Shown: one piece after another, positions 43,819-54,500 of the stretch | Position numbering within the stretch: position 1 is the first letter of the stretch | Layout of the letters: the number at the start of each line of letters is the position of its first letter | Assembly: GCF_011067745.1 (NCBI RefSeq) | Contig: NZ_JAAMPJ010000007.1 | Location: forward strand, 354,601 to 418,600 | Reading direction: 5' to 3' | From: Lentzea alba | GTDB lineage: Bacteria; Actinomycetota; Actinomycetes; Mycobacteriales; Pseudonocardiaceae | DNA: 64,000 nt | Translations under genes and position numbers: made by a program | Notes under the pieces: generated by a model | Database searches by the model: none | Told to the model about the DNA's origin: nothing | What the model saw: only the letters and a program-made list of their open reading frames with translations

Positions 43819-45330
43819 TCAGCGAATGCCGAGTCCGCGGTACAACTCGCGGTTCACCGCCGGCACGACAATCCGTTCTTCGGCACTGGCCGCCGCGGCC
43901 GCCGGGCCGGACAGGGTCGGCGAGCCCGCGACCCGCAAACCGTCTTCGATCGCGCCGTCGATGTAACCGTTCCACCCGTTGGCGATGTCGGCGCCCGCGA
44001 ATTTGACCCGGCCGTGCGGCTGCTGAAGTTTTGCGTGCAACCTGATGAGCTGGTTCGGCTGGCGGTACGCGCCGGCGCCCAGGGAGAACGGGTCCACGTG
44101 CCAGTTGGCCGCGGTGTAGTCGCGCATCTTGGCGCCCGGGATCACCTTCTGCACGGCCCGCTCCACCGCGTTCCCGTCGGTGGTGTCGAAGGTGCTGTCG
44201 ACGCTGAAGGCGACCACCGGCTGGTTGTCGTTGAACCGGCCCATGAAGCAGATCGGGTAGCCCAGGCCCTCCGGCGCCTCCGCCACGAACCTGTCCGTGG
44301 GGTTGGACAGGTCGATCCACAGCTTCTTCTCGTGCGGCACGCCGACCCCGGTCGTCGTCGCCTCCTGGTGGGCGGCGGGCAGCGCCGGGCTGAACGAGAT
44401 CGTGCGCCAGACGTTCACCGGCGTGGCCATGATCACCTCTGGCGCGGTGAACGCCTCGCCCGCGCGGGTGGTCACGGTCACCTTGTTCGCGTTCTGCACC
44501 ACGGACTTCACCGGCGAGTTGAGCTTGAGCACCGGCTTGGCCTCGGCCAGCATCGCGTTCAGGATCGACACCGTGCCCTTGGCCGGACGGTAGGTGTTGA
44601 CGCCGTGGAAACCCTCGAACGTGCCACCGGACAGTGCCCACCACTGCTGGATGAGGGTCAGGGCGCCGCGCTCGCTGGTTCCGCCGTACAGCGAGGTCCA
44701 GCTGGTCAGCAGGATCTCGTCCTCCGGCCGCAGGGCCATCTGGTTGAGCCTGTCGCGCAACGAGAACCCGTCGAACTGGGCGACCAGGTCGCGGCGCTTG
44801 AGCGGGTTGAAGGGTTCCGGGAAGATCTCGGTCGACCGGTCGAAGAACCTGGTGAAGAGCTCTTTCTGCCGGACGTAGGCCACCGACGGGTCGTACTCGC
44901 CGAACCCGCCGATGGTGGGCATGAACGCCCTGGTCGGCCCGGCATCGGCCATGATCGGCAACTCGTAGCGGTTGAGTTCACGCCACACGTGCGGCTGCAA
45001 CCGGTCGACCCATGTGCCACCACGCTCGATCATGTGGCCGTTCCAGGTGTCCGTCCAGGTCCGGCCGCCAACCCGGTTGCGCGCCTCGAGCAACAGCACG
45101 CGCTTGCCCTTCGCACGCAGCTCACGCGTGGCGGTGACGCCCGCCATCCCGGCGCCCACGACGATCACGTCGAAGTCCCGCCCCAGGTCCGGATCCTGAG
45201 TGTCCTCGGCCACCGCGGTCGCCGACGTGGTCGCCACCGCCGCCCCGGCGAGCGCCACCCCCGCCTTGAACAGACTGCGCCGAGGCAGACCCCGCCCCCC
45301 TGGCTGACCGGATTCCATCTCGTGGGTCAT
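43819..45330 (-). CDS. Tat-exported flavin monoamine oxidase, copy 2
   Basis: 503 residues from ATG 45330 with ACGAGGGG upstream. It matches copy 1 along its full length (leader PRRSLFKAGVA slightly shorter, GAGMAGVTATREL, GGRTWTDTWNG, VKFAGADIANGWNG). Differences are scattered, e.g. WHVDPFSLGAG for FPKDPFALGTG near the end. Catalytic and FAD motifs are intact, so both copies should work. Divergence across the body suggests an old tandem duplication with possible specialisation of substrate. Confidence 0.93.
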   Translation of the reverse strand: MTHEMESGQPGGRGLPRRSLFKAGVALAGAAVATTSATAVAEDTQDPDLGRDFDVIVVGAGMAGVTATRELRAKGKRVLLLEARNRVGGRTWTDTWNGHMIERGGTWVDRLQPHVWRELNRYELPIMADAGPTRAFMPTIGGFGEYDPSVAYVRQKELFTRFFDRSTEIFPEPFNPLKRRDLVAQFDGFSLRDRLNQMALRPEDEILLTSWTSLYGGTSERGALTLIQQWWALSGGTFEGFHGVNTYRPAKGTVSILNAMLAEAKPVLKLNSPVKSVVQNANKVTVTTRAGEAFTAPEVIMATPVNVWRTISFSPALPAAHQEATTTGVGVPHEKKLWIDLSNPTDRFVAEAPEGLGYPICFMGRFNDNQPVVAFSVDSTFDTTDGNAVERAVQKVIPGAKMRDYTAANWHVDPFSLGAGAYRQPNQLIRLHAKLQQPHGRVKFAGADIANGWNGYIDGAIEDGLRVAGSPTLSGPAAAAASAEERIVVPAVNRELYRGLGIR

Positions 45331-45443
45331 TACCCCTCGTTTCCTATCCTGCGAACTGGTAACGGAAATAGCAAATGACCGGTCGACGACTATGGACGCA
45401 CGATCGCTATACGTGCGATAGTTAGACGTAATCGATCGGACAC
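45331..45443. repeat. Duplicated promoter region, copy 2
   Basis: Partner of 43592-43704. The conserved bases continue to TAATCGATCGGACAC and then stop, marking one end of the duplicated unit of about 1.74 kb. Confidence 0.85.
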
Positions 45444-45785
45444 AGCGCGTGATATGGCCACGACTCGCTCGACGTTGAGCTGTGGGCCGACGCTTGTTTG
45501 CGATGAGCGCAGGGCGATACCCGAGCACCCATCGGCAACGTCATTACTTTGAGTGACTGCGAGAGCGACAACCCCAGTGTGTCGTCTCGCATTCGAGTGA
45601 CTGCGGCCAGGCTAGCGCACGGAGCGAATTCGTCAGCGGCCTCAGCTCGGCCGTGATCGAAACGTTATCTTCACCATTGGCGCATTGAAAACACCACTGA
45701 GCGGTGAGCGCCGAACCCCTGTTAATCCACTTGCGGGTGATGTGCCGGGCAAGTGGTGAATGCCGACGTTCCGGCAACGCCGAAT
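45444..45785. other. Intergenic region upstream of amine oxidase copy 2
   Basis: About 340 bp with somewhat lower GC. A 92-codon minus-strand ORF crosses it but has no natural composition or start signal. It probably holds the promoter for the amine oxidase genes. Confidence 0.4.
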
Positions 45786-45836
45786 AGCGGTCGACCCTTT
45801 GTCCTCCTTTTCGGAGGCACATAAGGGTCGACCGCT
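45786..45836. terminator. Nested hairpin after the imine reductase gene
   Basis: AGCGGTCGACCCTT (45786-45799) pairs perfectly with 45823-45836. Inside the loop a second stem forms between CCTCC (45803-45807) and GGAGG (45813-45817). It begins 53 bp past the stop of the minus-strand reductase gene and probably ends that transcript. Confidence 0.65.
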
Positions 45837-45888
45837 GCTATAAAGCGCGTCCCTGCGGCGCACGGCGCTGGGCGCCGCAGGAAAAGGC

Positions 45889-46785
45889 TCAGGCCGAAGG
45901 CTTGCGGAACACCTCGACCATCGCGGCGTAGCTGGCGGGCCCGTGGCCCTCGGCGATCGCGCGCTTGCCCAACGCCGTGATGAGCGCCGGCCACTCGGTG
46001 TTGACGCCCAGCTCCTTGCTCTCGTCGAGCAGGTGGTCCATCGCGTCGACGTGCGTGTCGATGGTGGAGTCCTCGGCGGGCCAGTCGCCCGAGTCGATCT
46101 GCGCGGCGTAGGCCTCGATGAAGCCGAGCGACATCTCGCCGAGCGCCTTGGCCAGCGGCAGGTACTCGGTGGCCTTCACGCCCGCGGTGCCCAGCAGCGC
46201 GACACCGTGCAGGAAGCTGTTCTCGATGCCCCACATCATGGTGAGCAACGCGACGTCGTGGAGAGCGGCGAGACCGTGGTCCTCACCCAGGTACTTGGTC
46301 CCCGCCGGGGCGACCGCCTTGAGGGTCTGCTCGTGCTCGTCGAAGGCCGACTTCGGACCGCTGTACAGCAGAATGGCAGCGTCGGTGGCGACATCCGGCG
46401 GAATGGCCATGATCGCGCTGTCGATGTACGCGCCGACCTTGTTCTCCACCGCCCACTTCGACGTGCCGCGGGCCTGCGACGAGCTGGCGCTGGTCATGTT
46501 GACCAGCGTGCGGCCCTGCAGCGAGCCCACCACCGGGTCGAGCAGTTCGTGCACCGCGTCGTAGTCAGAGACGCAGATGACGACCAGCGGGCTCGCCTCG
46601 ACGGCGTCCTTCACCGACGGCGCCAGGACCGCGCCCTTGGCGACGAGCTCGTCGGCCTTGGCGGCCGAACGGTTCCACACCGTGGTCGGGTGCCCGTTCC
46701 CGAGGAACGCGGCGGCCAATGCCTGACCCATCAGGCCCAGACCGACGACAGTGACCGGTGCCTGAGCGGCATTGGGGTTGGACAT
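45889..46785 (-). CDS. Imine-reductase-like NADPH-dependent dehydrogenase (6-phosphogluconate dehydrogenase superfamily)
   Basis: 298 residues from ATG 46785 (GGAG 8 bp upstream). The N-terminal Rossmann domain reads VTVVGLGLMGQALAAAFLGNGHPTTVWNRSAAKADELVAKGA, the pattern of bacterial imine reductases, with the NR pair selecting NADPH. VICVSDYDAVHELLD and LVNMTSASSSQAR follow, then the helical C-terminal dimer domain. IREDs reduce cyclic imines such as piperideines, or act as reductive aminases. In a PKS cluster with terminal reductive release, reduction of a cyclic imine is the expected job. Beta-hydroxyacid dehydrogenases share the fold, so the substrate needs proof. Confidence 0.88.
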   Translation of the reverse strand: MSNPNAAQAPVTVVGLGLMGQALAAAFLGNGHPTTVWNRSAAKADELVAKGAVLAPSVKDAVEASPLVVICVSDYDAVHELLDPVVGSLQGRTLVNMTSASSSQARGTSKWAVENKVGAYIDSAIMAIPPDVATDAAILLYSGPKSAFDEHEQTLKAVAPAGTKYLGEDHGLAALHDVALLTMMWGIENSFLHGVALLGTAGVKATEYLPLAKALGEMSLGFIEAYAAQIDSGDWPAEDSTIDTHVDAMDHLLDESKELGVNTEWPALITALGKRAIAEGHGPASYAAMVEVFRKPSA

Positions 46786-46927
46786 CACATTCACTCCTGT
46801 TCGGTCCGCGTCAGTTCGGGTGACGCGGCGTGGTTGTTGGTGTGCTTTAACGGTTTCACCGGCCAGGCGACCGGACCAGCGGCAAAGCTGACCTTCTTCG
46901 AACCATTCCTGCCGTACACTCGCGATC

Positions 46928-47995
46928 ATGGGGACGGGTGTGGTCGCGATCGCTGTTGTCAGCGGCACCGACATGCAGGTGTGCGAGGTATACGAGACCG
47001 CTATCGCGAACGTGGTGTTCGGTGATCCGCAACCGGACCTGGCCGATCCCTGGTATGACGTGAAACTGTGCGCGGTGTCGGAAAACGAACCGCCGGCGCG
47101 TGGTTTCTCGGTGCGCACCGAGCACGGGCTCGACGATCTGATCGTCGCCGACACCGTTGTGGTCGCGTCGGTTCCGGACGACGTGCTCAGGGGCCGCGCC
47201 CCGTTGTCGCCGGACTTCATGGAGGCGCTGCGCGAAGCGGCCGGCGCGGGCGCGCGAATGGTGTCGCTGTGCACCGGGGCGTTCGCCCTCGCCGAGGCGG
47301 GCCTGCTCGACGGCCGCAAGGCCACCACGCACTGGATGCACACCGCCGACCTCGCCAAGCGCTACCCGCGGATCGAGGTCGAGGACGCCGTGCTCTACGT
47401 CGACGACGGCGACGTCCTCACCAGTGCGGGCATGAGCGCGGGCCTGGACCTGTGCCTGCACCTGGTTCGCCGGGACCTGGGCGCCTACGTGGCCGGTCAG
47501 CTGGCCCGCCGGATGGTCGTGGCGGGCCACCGCCCGGGCGGACAGGCGCAGTTCGTCGACCTGTCCGTACCCGAGGGCGACGACGACACCCTGGCGATGA
47601 CGATGGACTGGGCCGCGGGCAACCTCGACCAGCCGCTCACCGTGGACGTGATGGCCAGGCGGGCGGGCATGAGCGCCCGCACGTTCTTCCGCAAGTTCCA
47701 GGCGACCACCGGGCTCACCCCGCTGAAGTGGCTGCTCAACCAACGTCTGTCGCGCGCCCAGAGCCTGCTGGAGACCACCGACCTGCCGATCGAGCGGGTC
47801 AGCGAGGCCAGCGGCCTGGGCACCGCGACGAACCTGCGCAGACACTTCACCGCGCACGTGGGCGTCACGCCCACCGACTACCGGCACTCGGTGGGCGCCG
47901 GCTCCCTGACGCGGTGGTCGGCGCCCTCACCCCGTCAGGGCTTCGGAGGCACGGGGAACGAGCTCTCCGCCGGCCAGGGACCGTTGCCGGCGTAG
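46928..47995 (+). CDS. GlxA-family regulator (DJ-1/PfpI domain + AraC helix-turn-helix)
   Basis: 355 residues. The N-terminal DJ-1/PfpI-like domain (~5-180) has the nucleophile elbow MVSLCTGAFALAEAGLLDGRKATTHW. The C-terminal AraC double helix-turn-helix is at ~210-325 (VDVMARRAGMSARTFFRKFQATTGLTPLKWLLNQRLSRAQSLLE; VSEASGLGTATNLRRHF). It is divergent from the imine reductase with ~140 bp between starts. The last ~20 residues overlap the convergent NTF2-like gene by 61 bp. It is probably a second pathway regulator for the cluster. Confidence 0.93.
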   Translation: MGTGVVAIAVVSGTDMQVCEVYETAIANVVFGDPQPDLADPWYDVKLCAVSENEPPARGFSVRTEHGLDDLIVADTVVVASVPDDVLRGRAPLSPDFMEALREAAGAGARMVSLCTGAFALAEAGLLDGRKATTHWMHTADLAKRYPRIEVEDAVLYVDDGDVLTSAGMSAGLDLCLHLVRRDLGAYVAGQLARRMVVAGHRPGGQAQFVDLSVPEGDDDTLAMTMDWAAGNLDQPLTVDVMARRAGMSARTFFRKFQATTGLTPLKWLLNQRLSRAQSLLETTDLPIERVSEASGLGTATNLRRHFTAHVGVTPTDYRHSVGAGSLTRWSAPSPRQGFGGTGNELSAGQGPLPA

Positions 47996-48369
47996 GCGTT
48001 GTCGATCACGTAACGCCAGCCGCCGTCCTCGCTGCGCTGCAGCACGTCGACCGCGAGACCGCTGAGCTTCTCCGGCTTGCCGTCCCGGGTGGTGTCCATC
48101 TCCCACTCCACCACCACCATGGCGGTGTCGCCGTTGACCATCTGGTTGAGCACGGTCGCCTCTACGGTCGCGTTGCGGGTCTTGATGAAGTTCTCGACGT
48201 AGTCCCTGCGCGCCTGGCCCTGGACCGGCTTCCCGGGCTCCCACATGCCGACGGCGTCATCGGTGTACAAGGCGTTGACCGCATCCACGTCGCCCGCGTT
48301 GAACGCAATGTTGAACATTTCCTGGTGCGTGTCGACGTCAGTGGCCAGGTGGTGTTTTTCGGAGGCCAT
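47935..48369 (-). CDS. NTF2/SnoaL-like small protein
   Basis: 144 residues: HQEMFNIAFNAGDVDAVNALYTDDAVGMWEPG is the helix-strand opening of the DUF4440/SnoaL-like NTF2 cone fold, followed by YVENFIKTRNATVEATVLNQM, MVVVEWEMDTTRDG and WRYVIDNAYAG. Family members in biosynthetic clusters act as cyclases, isomerases or epoxide hydrolases; others have no known activity. It lies directly downstream of the PKS genes on the same strand (~200 bp gap with hairpins). A role in shaping or cyclising the released product is possible. Confidence 0.85.
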   Translation of the reverse strand: MASEKHHLATDVDTHQEMFNIAFNAGDVDAVNALYTDDAVGMWEPGKPVQGQARRDYVENFIKTRNATVEATVLNQMVNGDTAMVVVEWEMDTTRDGKPEKLSGLAVDVLQRSEDGGWRYVIDNAYAGNGPWPAESSFPVPPKP

Positions 48370-48468
48370 GGTGAGCCCACTCCCGTTCTTGTTTGTCGAA
48401 TGTTCTCAGCGATGTCGGGCAACGCCGAGATGAACGCTACCGCCGGTCGGACACCGGTCGGCCGCAGT

Positions 48469-48565
48469 CGGGTAATCGCCGCCGAATCCCGCTCGGAGCA
48501 GCGGCGATTACCCGTTTGACACCACATCGAGATATGGCCGGTGGCTTTTTTCCCGAGCCGGCCAT
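48469..48565. terminator. Two hairpins after the PKS operon
   Basis: CGGGTAATCGCCGC (48469-48482) pairs exactly with 48501-48514. A second stem joins ATGGCCGG (48534-48541) and CCGGCCAT (48558-48565), with AAAAAA in its loop on the minus strand. Both follow the PKS stop at 48571 and precede the NTF2-like gene. Confidence 0.6.
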
Positions 48566-48570
48566 CGGGG

Positions 48571-51500
48571 TCACTTCCCAGGGGCGGGGAAGTAGCCCTT
48601 GCGGACGAAGAAGTCCACGTACCTGCCGAACAGCTCCCGGTCGATCGGCGGGCACCCGATGCCGCTGCCCGCCAACGCCTTCTCCGTGTCCGAGACGTCC
48701 ATGGGCGGGTAGGTCGGCCCCGCGCCCACGGAGTTGAGCTCCTCGAACGAGTCGAACAGCGGCGTGACCGCGTTCTCCCGGTCGGCGCCGATCCTCGCCC
48801 CCCAGGCGTCCCAGTCGGTCTCGGGCAGGTCGTACCCGAACGCCCGCAGGTGGTCGACGAGATCGCCGAACGACTGCGACTGCTCGTTGAACAGGTGGAA
48901 CGTGCCGTTCACGGAGGACTCGCGGGCGGCCAGCGTGGTGATCGCCCCGCTGACGTAGTCCACCGGGACGAGGTGCACCCGCCCGGTCAGCCGGTCCGGG
49001 ACCACGCCCGCCTGCAGCAGGCCCTTGAGGCTGAGCCAGACGAAGTCCTTGGTCTGGCACGCGCCGCTGTCGCGGTCGCCGCACACCACGTCGACCCGGT
49101 AGACCGACACCGGGATGCCGCGGGCGCGGGCGATGCCGAGCACACCCTCCGCCACCCACTTGCTCTGGAGATAACCGTTGCGCAGCAAGTGCGCGGGACC
49201 GGTCGTGTCGGTGATCCCCACCGGCTCGTTGTCCTCCGACGCGGCGAACACGCCCGTGGTCGACACGTAGTGCACCGGGACCGTGCGGTGGCGCGCGGCG
49301 AGCCTCAGCACCTCGACGGTGCCGGTCACGTTCGAGGACTTCAGGTCCGTGTACGGGCGTACCCAGCTCACCGTCGCCCCGGCGTGGAAGACGACGTCGA
49401 CCCGGCGGGCGAGGTCGTCGAACACCTGCTCGTCCAGGCCGAGCCGGTGGGAGGTGAGGTCGCCGACGTGGACGACGACCCTGGCGGGGTCGATCTCGCC
49501 CGCCACCTCGTACCACTCCAGGTTCTCCCGCAGCCTGCGCTCCGCGTCGGCCTGGTCGGCGCCGCGCACCAGGCAGTGCACGACCGCGTCGGTGCGGCGG
49601 ACGATGTCGCGCAGCAGGAACGCTCCGAGGAACCCGGTGGCGCCGGTCAGCAGCACCTCGCCGGGATCGGTGGCGACGGCGACCACGGTGTCGGCGGCGA
49701 CCACGTCGTCGTCGAGCACCACCTCGTTCGCGAAGTCCACGCCGGTGACGACGTCGCCGTCACCGGTGACCGCCGCGCCCGCGGTGGTGCGGATGAACTC
49801 GGTGAGCGCGGAGGGCGTCGGGTGCTCGAACACCAGCGAGGCGGGCAGTCGCATGCCGATGTGCGTGGCGAGGCGGTTGCGCAGTTCCACCGAGATCAGC
49901 GAGTCGAAGCCGAGGTCGGCGAAGAGCTGGTCGTCCCGCATCGCGGAGGCGTCGGTGTGGCCGAGGACCGACGCGACCTCGGCGCGGACCAGCTCGCCCA
50001 CGATCTCCCGCTGTCGCTGCTCGGACTGCCCAGCGAGCCGGCTTTGCAGCAGCTCGGCTTCGTCGGCGCCCCGCGTGGCCCGGCGGGAGGTGACCCTGGC
50101 CAGGGCGGTGAAGAGCAGCGGCACCGCCGTGGGCCGGGCGGCCAGCGCACGCATGTCCAGCGGCGTCACCACCGGTGCCGGACGCCCGGCCCGCAGTGCG
50201 GCGTCGAACAGGCCGAGGCCGTCGTCGGGGGTGATCGGCAACAGCCCGGTGCGGGCGATGCGCTTGAGGTCGGCGTCGCTGAGGTTGCCGCCCATGCCGC
50301 CCGCGTGCGCCCACAGGCCCCACACCAGCGAGGTCGCCGCGAGCCCGGCACCCGCCCGGTGCGCGGCCAGCGCGTCGAGGAAGGTGTTCGCGGCGGCGTA
50401 GGCGCCCTGGCCCGAACCCCCGATGACACCGGCCACCGAGGAGAACAGCACGAACGCCGACAGGTCCGCGTCCTTGGTCAGCTCGTGCAGGTTCCACGCC
50501 GCGTGCACCTTGGGCCGCAGCACCCCGGCCACGTGGTCGGCGTCCAAGGAGTCGATCATGCCGTCGTTCAGGACACCGGCCGTGTGCACGACACCGGTGA
50601 GCGGGTGCGCGGCGGGCACGGAAGCCAGCACGAGGGCGAGTGCGTCCCGGTCGGCGGCGTCGCACGCGGTGATCGTCACCCGCGCACCGAGGGCGGCCAG
50701 CTCGTCGGCCAGCTCCCCCGCGCCCGGTGCGGCCGGGCCGCTCCGGCTGAGCAGCAGCAGATCGGTGACGCCGTGCGCGCGGACGAGGTGCCGGGCGAAC
50801 AACGCGCCCAGCGCGCCGGTGCCACCGGTGATCAGGACCGTGCCGCCCGGTCGCCACGGTGACGGCGCGCGCCCCGGTGCGAGCCGGGCCAGCCTCGGCG
50901 CGGCCACCGAGCCCGCGCGCACGGCCAGTTGCGCCTCCCCCGTGGCGATCGCCGCGGGCAGCGCCGACAGCGACGCCGGGTCGTCGTCGATGTCGATCAA
51001 CCGGAACCGGCCGGGCATCTCCGACTGGGCGGAGCGCAGCAGGCCCCAGACCCCGGCCGCGGCCAGGTCGACCGGCGTGTCGTCGGCGTCGATCGCGCGC
51101 CGGGTCAGCAGGACCAGCGGGGCGTTCGCGGAGCGCTGGTCGTCGTTCCAGGCGCGCACCAGGTCCAGCGCCCGCAGGACGGCGGCCTGCGCCCGATCGG
51201 CGACCGTGCCCGCCGCGTGGTGGTCCGCGGCCGACAGCATCGGCGCGACCAGGGCGGTGAACGTCCCGGCGGCGGACAGCGCCTCGTCGATCCCGGCGAA
51301 CCGCAGCGGCCACGGCAGGCTGCCGCCGTCGGTCTCCACCACGGCCAGTCCGGCCGGACCGGGCAACCCGGCCGGGATGACCGGGGTCCACGCCACGCGG
51401 AACAGCGCGTCGCCCGGACGGGCCAGCGCGGCGCCGATCTCGTCCTCGCTCGCGCGCCGGGTGAGCACGCCCGCCGCGTGGGCCAGCGGTGCACCCGACG

Positions 51501-54500
51501 CGTCGGCCAGCAGTACCGACACCGTGCCGTCCTCGGCCGGGGTGATCCGCACCCTGGCCGCGGTGGCGCCCACCACGTGCACGGTCACCCCGCGCCACTC
51601 CACGACGACGCCGGGATGCCCGGTGAGCAGCGCGGCGGGGTGCAGCGCGACGTCGAGCAACGCGGGGTGCACACCGAACCCGTCCGCCGAGGTGCCGGAG
51701 GGCAGCCGCACCTCCGCGAACAGCTCGCCGTCGCGCCGCCACACCGCCGTCAGGCCCGAGAAGGCCGGACCGAGCGCGAATCCCGCCTCGGCGCGGTGCT
51801 GCAACAGCAGGTCGACGTCCAGCGGCTCGGCGTCGCGCGGCGGCCACTCGCTCAGGTCCGCCGGGGCCGTCAAGCGGGGGCTGAGCACCCCACGGGCAGC
51901 CAGTGTCCACACGGGACGGTCTTCGTCCGCACCGGTGTGCACGCTGATCCGTCGCCTGCCGTCGCCGTCCGGGGCGTCCACGGTGAGCTGCACGCGCAGC
52001 CTGGCGCGTTCCGGCAGCACCACCTGCTCGCTCACCACCAGCTCGTCGACGTGCGGGCAGCCGACCTCGTCTCCGGCCCGCACCGCCATCTCCAGCAGCA
52101 CCGAGGACGGGACGACCTGGCCGCCGAACAGGCGGTGCTCACCCAGCCACGGCGCGATGGACGTCGACACCGCGCCGGGGAACAGCACCTCGTCCCGACC
52201 GGCGACCTCCACCGGGGCCATCAGCAGCGGGTGGTCCGACACCGGCCCTGCCGGGTCGTCGCCCTGCATCGCGGCGGCCTCCAGCCAGTAGCGCTGGCGC
52301 TGGAAGGCGTAGCTGGGCAACGGGCCCGCCACCGCGCCGGACGGGGCCAGGTAGGCGGCCCAGTCGACCGCGACCCCCGCCGCCCACAGCCTGCTCACCG
52401 CTTCGAGGAGCTCGAGCGGCTCGTAACTCCCGGTCCGGGTGCTCGCGACCGCCGTGATGTCGTCCCCGCCGTCGCCGACCAGCGCGGTCAGCGCGGCTCC
52501 TGGGCCGACCTCCAGCGTCGCCGTGACGCCCTGGCCGGCGAGACGGCGCGCGGCGTCGAGGAAGCGCACCGGCCTGCGCACCTGGTCGATCCAGTACTCG
52601 GGTGAGCGCAGCAGGTCCGCGTCCGCGACCTCGCCGGTGACCGTGGAGATGATCGGGATGGTCGGCGCGTTGAAGGTGACCGCGCGCACGACCTCGCCGA
52701 ACTCGGCCAGCATCGGCTCCATCAGGGGCGAGTGGAAGGCGTGGCTGACGGCGAGCCGCTTGGTCGAGCGGCCCCAGGACGCCACGGCGGCGGCGATGCC
52801 GGTGACCACGTCCTCGTCGCCGGAGATCACCACGGCCGACGGCCCGTTGACCGCGGCGATGCCGACGCGGTTCTCGTAGCCCTCCAGCAGCGGCGCGACC
52901 TCGGCCGGGGTGGCCCGCAGCGCGACCATGACCCCGCCGGCCGGCAGTCGCTGCATCAGCCTGCCCCGTGCGGCGACCACGGCGGCCGCGTCGGGCAACG
53001 ACAGCACACCGGCCAGGTGTGCGGCGGCCAGCTCGCCGATGGAGTGGCCGACCAGCACGTCCGGCCGCATGCCCCACGACATCACCAGCCGCGCGAGCGC
53101 CACCTCGAAGGCGAACAGCGCCGGCTGGGCGTAGCCGGTCTCGCCGAGCCGGTCGCCCTCGGCGATCACCTGCCGCAGCGGGCGGTCCAGGTGCGGGTCC
53201 ACCGCGGCGCACACCGCGTCGAACGCCTCGGCGAACACCGGGAACGCCGCGCGCAGCTCCAGGCCCATGCCGACGCGCTGCGACCCCTGGCCGGTGAACA
53301 GGAGCCCGAGCCCGCCCCGGCCCGCGGCCACGACCGGGACGGTCTCCTCGTCCCTGGCCAGCGCGCGCAGCCCGGTCAGCAGGCCCTCGCGGTCGACGCC
53401 CACCACGACCGCGCGGTGGTCCAGCGCGGCGCGGGTCGTGGCCAGCGACCGCGCGATCCGCTCGGCGGACAGCTCCGGGTTCCGCTCGACGAACGACAGC
53501 AGCCGCTGGGCCTGGGCCCTGGTCGCCCGCGGGGTCTTCGCCGACAGCGGCCACGGCACGACCGGCAGCGGCGTCTCCGGCTCGGTCTGGACACCGGCGT
53601 CCGGCGCCTGCTCCAGGATCACGTGCGCGTTGGTGCCGCTGACACCGAAGGACGACACCCCCGCCCGGCGCGGCCTGCCCGTCTCCGGCCACGGCCGCTG
53701 CTCGGTGAGCAGCTCGACGCCGCCGCGGTCCCAGTCGACCAACGGCGTGGGCTCGTCGACGTGCAGCGTCCTGGGCAGCACTCCGTGCCGGATCGCCTGC
53801 ACCGCCTTGATGACGCCGCCGACGCCGGACGCCGCCACCGCGTGGCCGATGTTGGACTTGAACGACCCCAGCCACAGCGGCCGGTCCGCGTCGTGCGCGG
53901 CGCCGTAGGTGGCGAGCAACGCCTGCGCCTCGATCGGGTCGCCCAGCCTGGTCCCGGTGCCGTGCGCCTCCACCACGTCGACGTCGGCCGGGCTCAGCCG
54001 CGCCTCGGCCAGCGCCCTGCGGATGACCCGTTCCTGCGACGGACCGTTGGGGGCGGCGAGCCCGTTGGACGCGCCGTCCTGGTTGACCGCGGAGCCGCGC
54101 AGCACCGCGAGCACCCGGTGCCCGTTGCGCTGGGCGTCCGACAGCCGCTCCAGCAGGACCAGGCCGACGCCCTCGGACCAGATGGTGCCGTCGGCCGCCG
54201 CGGCGAAGGACTTGCACCGGCCGTCGGGGGCGAGACCGCGCTGGCGGGAGAAGTCCACGAACCCGCCGGGCGTGGCGTTGATCGTCACACCGCCCGCGAG
54301 CGCCAGGCTCGACTCGCCGGAGCGCACGGACTGCGCGGCGACGTGCAGGGCGACCAGCGACGACGAGCACGCGGTGTCGACGGTGACCGCGGGTCCCTCG
54401 AACCCGAACGAGTACGCGACCCGGCCGGACACCACGCTGGTGAGCTTCCCGGTGAGCAGGTAGCCCTCCAACTCGGCCGGTCCGCGCAGGCCCAGGTAGG

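Noticed and set aside
42059..44644. A single 861-codon minus-strand reading covering both amine oxidase genes
   Set aside because: The part above 43591 is an off-frame reading of copy 2. The real copy 1 starts at GTG 43591 with its own ribosome binding site and leader.
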